Shown: one piece after another, positions 61,101-64,000 of the stretch | Position numbering within the stretch: the stretch's first letter is position 1 | Layout of the letters: each line of letters opens with the position of its first letter | Assembly (NCBI RefSeq): GCF_004359375.1 | Contig: NZ_CP034726.1 | Coordinates: 682,001-746,000 of the forward strand | DNA length: 64,000 nt | DNA from: Acetilactobacillus jinshanensis | Lineage (GTDB): Bacteria; Bacillota; Bacilli; Lactobacillales; Lactobacillaceae | Direction: 5' to 3' | Program-made: the position numbers and the translations under genes | Notes under the pieces: model-generated | The model's database searches: none | The model's input: the letters and a program-made list of their open reading frames with translations, nothing else | What the model was told of the DNA's origin: nothing

Positions 61101-61911
61101 GGCCAATAAATTGATTGAATTTAGTAAAGGTCTTTAAGTTATACTGATACCCTGATTGATTTTGCTTAAATTGATTTGCGGATTGATGATAAATTCGGGA
61201 TATTTCAACAAAATCACTCGTTGTCATTAAATTATTAATCACATTTCGACTAAATTGATCAATCTCATGATTAACCACCATTTTGGCGTCGTGACTAAAT
61301 TTATCATAATGACTTATCTTATTTTTAGCTTTATCAATTAAGATTTCGACCTTATTAATGGCGTTACTCTGATTATCATGAGCAAATTTATATAGAGCAC
61401 CATTAATAGCGCCATTATCATAGGTTAATATATCCCTTAACGCATTAAGTCGTTTTGCGTCATTAATATTTTCTTCTGAATACTGCTTAAACGAGCTAAC
61501 TTCAGAAACAATGGTTTGTTGCTGGGCTCTTGTGAGTAATGAATGATGAATATTCTTAATGGCTAAGTCGGTCGATTGAGCTAATTTCTGGCAAGTAATA
61601 ATTCGACTTAGTTCAAGTTTTACCCTTTGAAATAATAATTTAACTTGAGCATCAGAACGAACGACCGATAAAATCTTGTGAGCACGAGTATTTAACTGAT
61701 TAATCTGAATTTGAGAATTACGTTGGTCCCGATCTTTAATGTTATCGATGTGATTTAACTGCTCACGAACATGTTTAACCTTTCGATCAATTACATTCCC
61801 GAATTTCTTAACATCAACCTGGGTTAATTTCTGTTGTTCAGTATGTTTAACGTTCTGTTGATGATCAAACGATCCCATAATCTGCTCAAATTGACGATCA
61901 TTCATACTCAT
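58198..61911 (-). CDS. Very large alpha-helical protein of unknown function
   Basis: 1237 aa, no signal peptide, no membrane segment and no LPXTG. Almost wholly helical and rich in Lys, Gln, Asn, Ile, Leu and His, with many Q/N-L-x-x-L-x-x-I helices (HKLNQMMTKAKQSLDDYSHL, KIYAQNNQPLESQIINELLD). The helices look like degenerate three-helix (FIVAR or GA-like) modules of surface proteins, but the export signals are missing. The C-terminus is strongly basic (KQKVALQSVKKHKKSQNFFI, RSIHAVNHAIRQFFRKLAHA). Start: ATG behind AAAAGGAGCA. It neighbours the LPQTG protein. No family recognised. Confidence 0.75.
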   Translation of the reverse strand: MSMNDRQFEQIMGSFDHQQNVKHTEQQKLTQVDVKKFGNVIDRKVKHVREQLNHIDNIKDRDQRNSQIQINQLNTRAHKILSVVRSDAQVKLLFQRVKLELSRIITCQKLAQSTDLAIKNIHHSLLTRAQQQTIVSEVSSFKQYSEENINDAKRLNALRDILTYDNGAINGALYKFAHDNQSNAINKVEILIDKAKNKISHYDKFSHDAKMVVNHEIDQFSRNVINNLMTTSDFVEISRIYHQSANQFKQNQSGYQYNLKTFTKFNQFIGQIKKQITSLNLLSSEKSKLNSRINQIYNDTLQNMKAASWQVNANNLYSTQYKIVAMIIDMMVNSFEVGINQPNVALTGDQRLNLTNQAEDIASSTNSLHQKSAKEELNRGLHSLNDLNHHCNELINANRIKNLIDDLKGQIQQITDLLPIDKGYLTIQIINAGRKFKDQHQSAADVKKLLNQFLNNQYRFVKQRNLDKWNFKTSAQIIFSYLSNDQKQRLSDHLTQIENNDRLSYSDQVLAIKKISKRASVLDKKRMISRLVKLNQLIIHQESTITSGEKSWLAEKLLAFKHQAKSTSQVANWGHLEQQYENSVYRKIYAQNNQPLESQIINELLDKANHTHQLINQSLFITRYRNLLNDSLDQLVNKRLVTLNDAKDKNDLNTQFNQSINEIKNWAEIAIKNVKKIDLEHLNWLVPLIHNQLKTYNSAKNVLYQLHELVYKTKLRINSATSLLQIETLNQRGIWKISRSIDQVIDKYDATKAKAHHKLNQMMTKAKQSLDDYSHLLNINQILFIINQANGRINCSVGQHVNDELKRCHEKLDQVLQSCYKQIWDNIIQKAQATTKDFKHVASDDKQKALQNIQNVNRQMMNQIQSCDNAQIMKLIQNNQTQLNRLIRQTSLLDPAKRNILHKLDDEIEQVRRDALKYQAGQVYDQTLANLNQLRHILLNQISSSNGDQLKQLYHTNLQNLTYQHHKIIYYTQIKRFNQKFDDLTDQLKSLKLLNNRGVRTWDKKFNHCYHVTIHRIMKAPDIRTCINNRYAGEKKLAAIFTSVRAINDKKRHVYQDIQDQIEYFDKEVQKFKYLQNEEKKACTTLLTQTLQHSHQRVVNDATDEQLLETKKKSLATVKQVFNKVGSAEVLLAAIQSADDRISRSSLDEDTKKKSLKHIHNIINHGVKALSEENQPHQTAKSTHKTRRPNLPVQSHKQKVALQSVKKHKKSQNFFIRSIHAVNHAIRQFFRKLAHAL

Positions 61912-61985
61912 TGCTCCTTTTCATCCTTGAGGAATAGGTACATTATACAACAAGTCGATTTATCTCAATATCGATCGGTTTATGT

Positions 61986-62056
61986 CACCTGCTTATGAAA
62001 AAACTAGCCCGTTAATTACTAGTTCAAGATTAGCGATTAACGGGCTAGTTAAAGTT
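61986..62056 (-). terminator. Terminator after ppx
   Basis: ACTAGCCCGTTAAT and ATTAACGGGCTAGT form a 14-bp arm with a 30-nt loop, followed by TTTTTTC. Confidence 0.75.
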
Positions 62057-62077
62057 ATTGATTTTAAAATTTCCTAA

Positions 62078-63037
62078 TTAATTATTCTTAGTAAAGCCAT
62101 GCTTTTCTTCACTCAACTGATGCAAGTATTCATGTAAAGCACCGGTCCGTAAGCCGTGCTTTGAGAAAATAACTCTAGTTGAGTCAATGTATCTCAGTAA
62201 GTAAACCAACGGAGCGGTACCACCAACAACGATATCGGCACGGTCCTTTGGTAGACCTGGAATGTTCTTTCGTTCTTCCAAGCTACTTGCTAGCATCTTA
62301 TCAAAGACTTCATCGACCTGCGTATTTGACATCCTGAAACCATGAATCTTATCCCAATTCTTACGAAGTGGATCTTTATGGCGCCAAATCTTAGCTAAGG
62401 TTCGATTCGATCCACCTAAGGCAATAACCGGAGTATTACGACCCCAGTTCAACCACCAAACATCATCATAGATTAAGTTCAATGCGGTGAATAACCTAAA
62501 GACATCACTGGCGGTTGGCTTATCGGTGTGTAGATAACGTTCAGTTAAAGTAACACCACCAATTGGCAAGCTTAATAAATGAGTTGGTCGTCGGTTCTGA
62601 ACCAAGATTAATTCAGTACTGGCACCACCGGCATCGATAATTACACAGTTAATGACTGGTAATGAATTAACGACACCTAAGTAGTCGTAGTAAGCTTCGG
62701 ATTCACCAGGTATGACTTCGACATCAAAACCGGTTTCCTTCTTGACTAACTTACAGAATTCCTTCTGGTTTTTAGCCATTCGGACGGCTGCGGTGGCCAT
62801 GACACGCATATTTAAGTTATCTAAGCCTTGGATATCCTTCTTAAATTTCTCTAAGGCACCGATAGCTCGCTTCATGGCAGGCTTCTGTAACATCTTATCA
62901 TTTTCCATCATACCTTCGGACAAACGTGCGGAGACCTTATCTTCAACCAAGGTATGGGTCATCCCGTCGTTTTCGATCTGGGTAACAATCATATGAATTG
63001 AATTAGAACCTAAATCAATTACACCAAATCTTCTCAT
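62078..63037 (-). CDS. ppx: Ppx/GppA-family exopolyphosphatase
   Basis: 319 aa, a short Ppx/GppA phosphatase with the ASKHA actin-like fold: phosphate-binding FGVIDLGSNSIHMIV, DKVSARLSEGM, and NCVIIDAGGASTELILVQ, GGVTLTERYL. It removes terminal phosphates from polyphosphate or pppGpp. Start placed at the ATG (63037), with AGAAAG 10 bases upstream; a GTG at 63046 is too near. It follows ppk by 15 bases, the usual ppk-ppx pairing. Confidence 0.9.
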   Translation of the reverse strand: MRRFGVIDLGSNSIHMIVTQIENDGMTHTLVEDKVSARLSEGMMENDKMLQKPAMKRAIGALEKFKKDIQGLDNLNMRVMATAAVRMAKNQKEFCKLVKKETGFDVEVIPGESEAYYDYLGVVNSLPVINCVIIDAGGASTELILVQNRRPTHLLSLPIGGVTLTERYLHTDKPTASDVFRLFTALNLIYDDVWWLNWGRNTPVIALGGSNRTLAKIWRHKDPLRKNWDKIHGFRMSNTQVDEVFDKMLASSLEERKNIPGLPKDRADIVVGGTAPLVYLLRYIDSTRVIFSKHGLRTGALHEYLHQLSEEKHGFTKNN

Positions 63038-63051
63038 AGCATTCACGCTTT

Positions 63052-64000
63052 CTAGAATCGACTGTACAAACGCTCAGCAATTTGCTTACGGTGGGTCATG
63101 TAAAACTTTAAGTAGTTAAATGGCTTCCCCTGATGATCCAAACGAACCTCATGCCAAGTATCATCTGGCATCAAAATTTGGGTCTGCACATTGTCCTTCC
63201 ACATCAAGCCAAAGATGTATTGAATCTGCTTCCGAATATGGCGACTTAAGACTGGGAATAATAATTCAACCCGTCGACTTAAGTTTCGTGGCATCATATC
63301 CGCACTGGATAAATATACCAGACGATCACCACCGTTTTCAAACATGTAGATCCGGCTGTGTTCTAAGTAACAACCGAAGCCAATCGAGTGGACCGTGATG
63401 TTCTTAGCAACTCGTGGATCGTTTAATCGTAGGTCACAGATCGTTCTTACAATGATGTGAACCTTTACACCGTTGTAACTAGCACGATATAATTCTTGCA
63501 TAATCGGAATATCCGACAAATGATTCATCTTCATGTAAATGGCCGCAGGTTTACCTTCTCTAGCGTTGGCGATTTCGTCTTCCATCTTTTGTATTAGGAA
63601 GTTACGGATGCCAAATGGTGAGATCACTAACTGTTTAAAGCGTTTTGGCTTTGAAAATCCGGAGAGCATATTAAAGATTCCGGTAGCATCCTAGCCAATT
63701 TCTGGATTACATGTAAATAGATCCATGTCGACGTAGTGCTTAGCGGTCTTTTCATTGTAATTACCGGTGGACATGTGCATGTAACGACGAACGCCGCCTT
63801 TTTCACGACGAACGACCATCGCTAACTTACAATGAACCTTTAAGCCCTTCATCCCGTAGATCACGTGGCAACCTAACTGCTGTAACTGAAGTGCCCACTT
63901 AGTATTAGCAGCTTCGTCACCACGGGCCTTTAATTCAATCAAAACGGTAACCAATTTACCGTTCTTAGCGGCTCGCTTTAAGGCTGCGATTACAGGAGAA
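63052..64000 (-). pseudogene. ppk: Polyphosphate kinase interrupted by an in-frame amber codon (3' part; cut by window edge)
   Basis: The C-terminal half of Ppk1, read from the window edge: [35 protein letters not shown] with the catalytic His, [20 protein letters not shown], then a TAG at 63691-63693 within NPEIG-stop-DATGIFNMLSG, and on in the same frame to HSRIYMFENGGD, LSSADMMPRNLSRRVELLFP and the normal C-terminus. There is no frameshift; a single substitution would restore it (the usual residue here is often Glu or Ala). So either the gene is a recent nonsense mutant, the TAG is read through, or it is a sequencing error. The N-terminal half is outside the window. Confidence 0.85.

Noticed and set aside
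1-64000. CRISPR arrays, rRNA operons, complete insertion sequences, prophage or origin of replication
   Set aside because: No regularly spaced repeats, rRNA motifs, transposase genes, phage structural genes or DnaA-box clusters were seen.

Overview
The window reads as a chromosomal segment of a low-GC Gram-positive bacterium of the family Lactobacillaceae. Support comes from a malolactic enzyme, PepX, OppA-type lipoproteins, C69 dipeptidase, an APF-like secreted transglycosylase, an LPQTG surface protein, two lysine riboswitches and strong AGGAGG ribosome sites. The genus cannot be fixed from the sequence. There are no rRNA genes and no CRISPR array, and I recognise no complete IS element.

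Layout. 1-1.76 kb: lysine operon (lysA, then the first codons of a dapH-like gene) behind a lysine riboswitch. 1.9-5.4 kb: two secreted proteins and an orphan OppA. 5.5-10.9 kb: two divergent copies of a cassette (39-aa hydrophobic peptide, conserved hairpins, terminator, oppA) flanking catalase, tRNA-Ser(CGA), an MFS transporter and small genes. 11-17.3 kb: second OppA followed by PepX and an S9 peptidase, a peptide uptake and proline-peptide degradation block. 17.7-32.9 kb: AT-rich defence island with a frameshifted membrane gene, FRG-domain protein, type I R-M (hsdR-M-S), type III R-M (mod-res), two small secreted proteins and an Mrr-like type IV nuclease. 33-35.9 kb: malolactic enzyme and glycerol dehydrogenase. 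36-39.6 kb: gene-poor stretch with small ORFs, an Rrf2/NmrA pair, a TnpB-less omega-RNA-like end and an orphan copy of the small peptide. 39.7-52.5 kb: ordinary chromosomal genes (APF-like protein, YigZ, sugar and thiamine transporters, C69 dipeptidase, RarA, LysP behind a second lysine riboswitch, TauE, EamA, SDR). 52.7-62 kb: small membrane protein, helical protein, a fourth peptide/RNA locus, a 1265-aa LPQTG adhesin and a 1237-aa helical protein. 62-64 kb: ppx and a ppk interrupted by an in-frame amber codon.

Most interesting signal. Three loci (about 5.6-5.9, 10.56-10.9 and 53.6-53.9 kb) share one plan: TTGACA promoter with a 16-nt spacer, a 33-39 aa hydrophobic peptide ORF, hairpin A reaching into the coding sequence, hairpin B, then intrinsic terminator C. 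The loop of B is complementary to the loop of C. Stem A has a compensatory base change and the loop pairing has an A-U/G-U exchange, so structure is being conserved. Two of these sit directly upstream of oppA paralogues. The function (type I toxin, leader-peptide attenuator or peptide signal) is open. The two lysine leaders also share an unusual feature: a second complement of the 5' P1 strand next to the ribosome site, which could add translational control to termination control.
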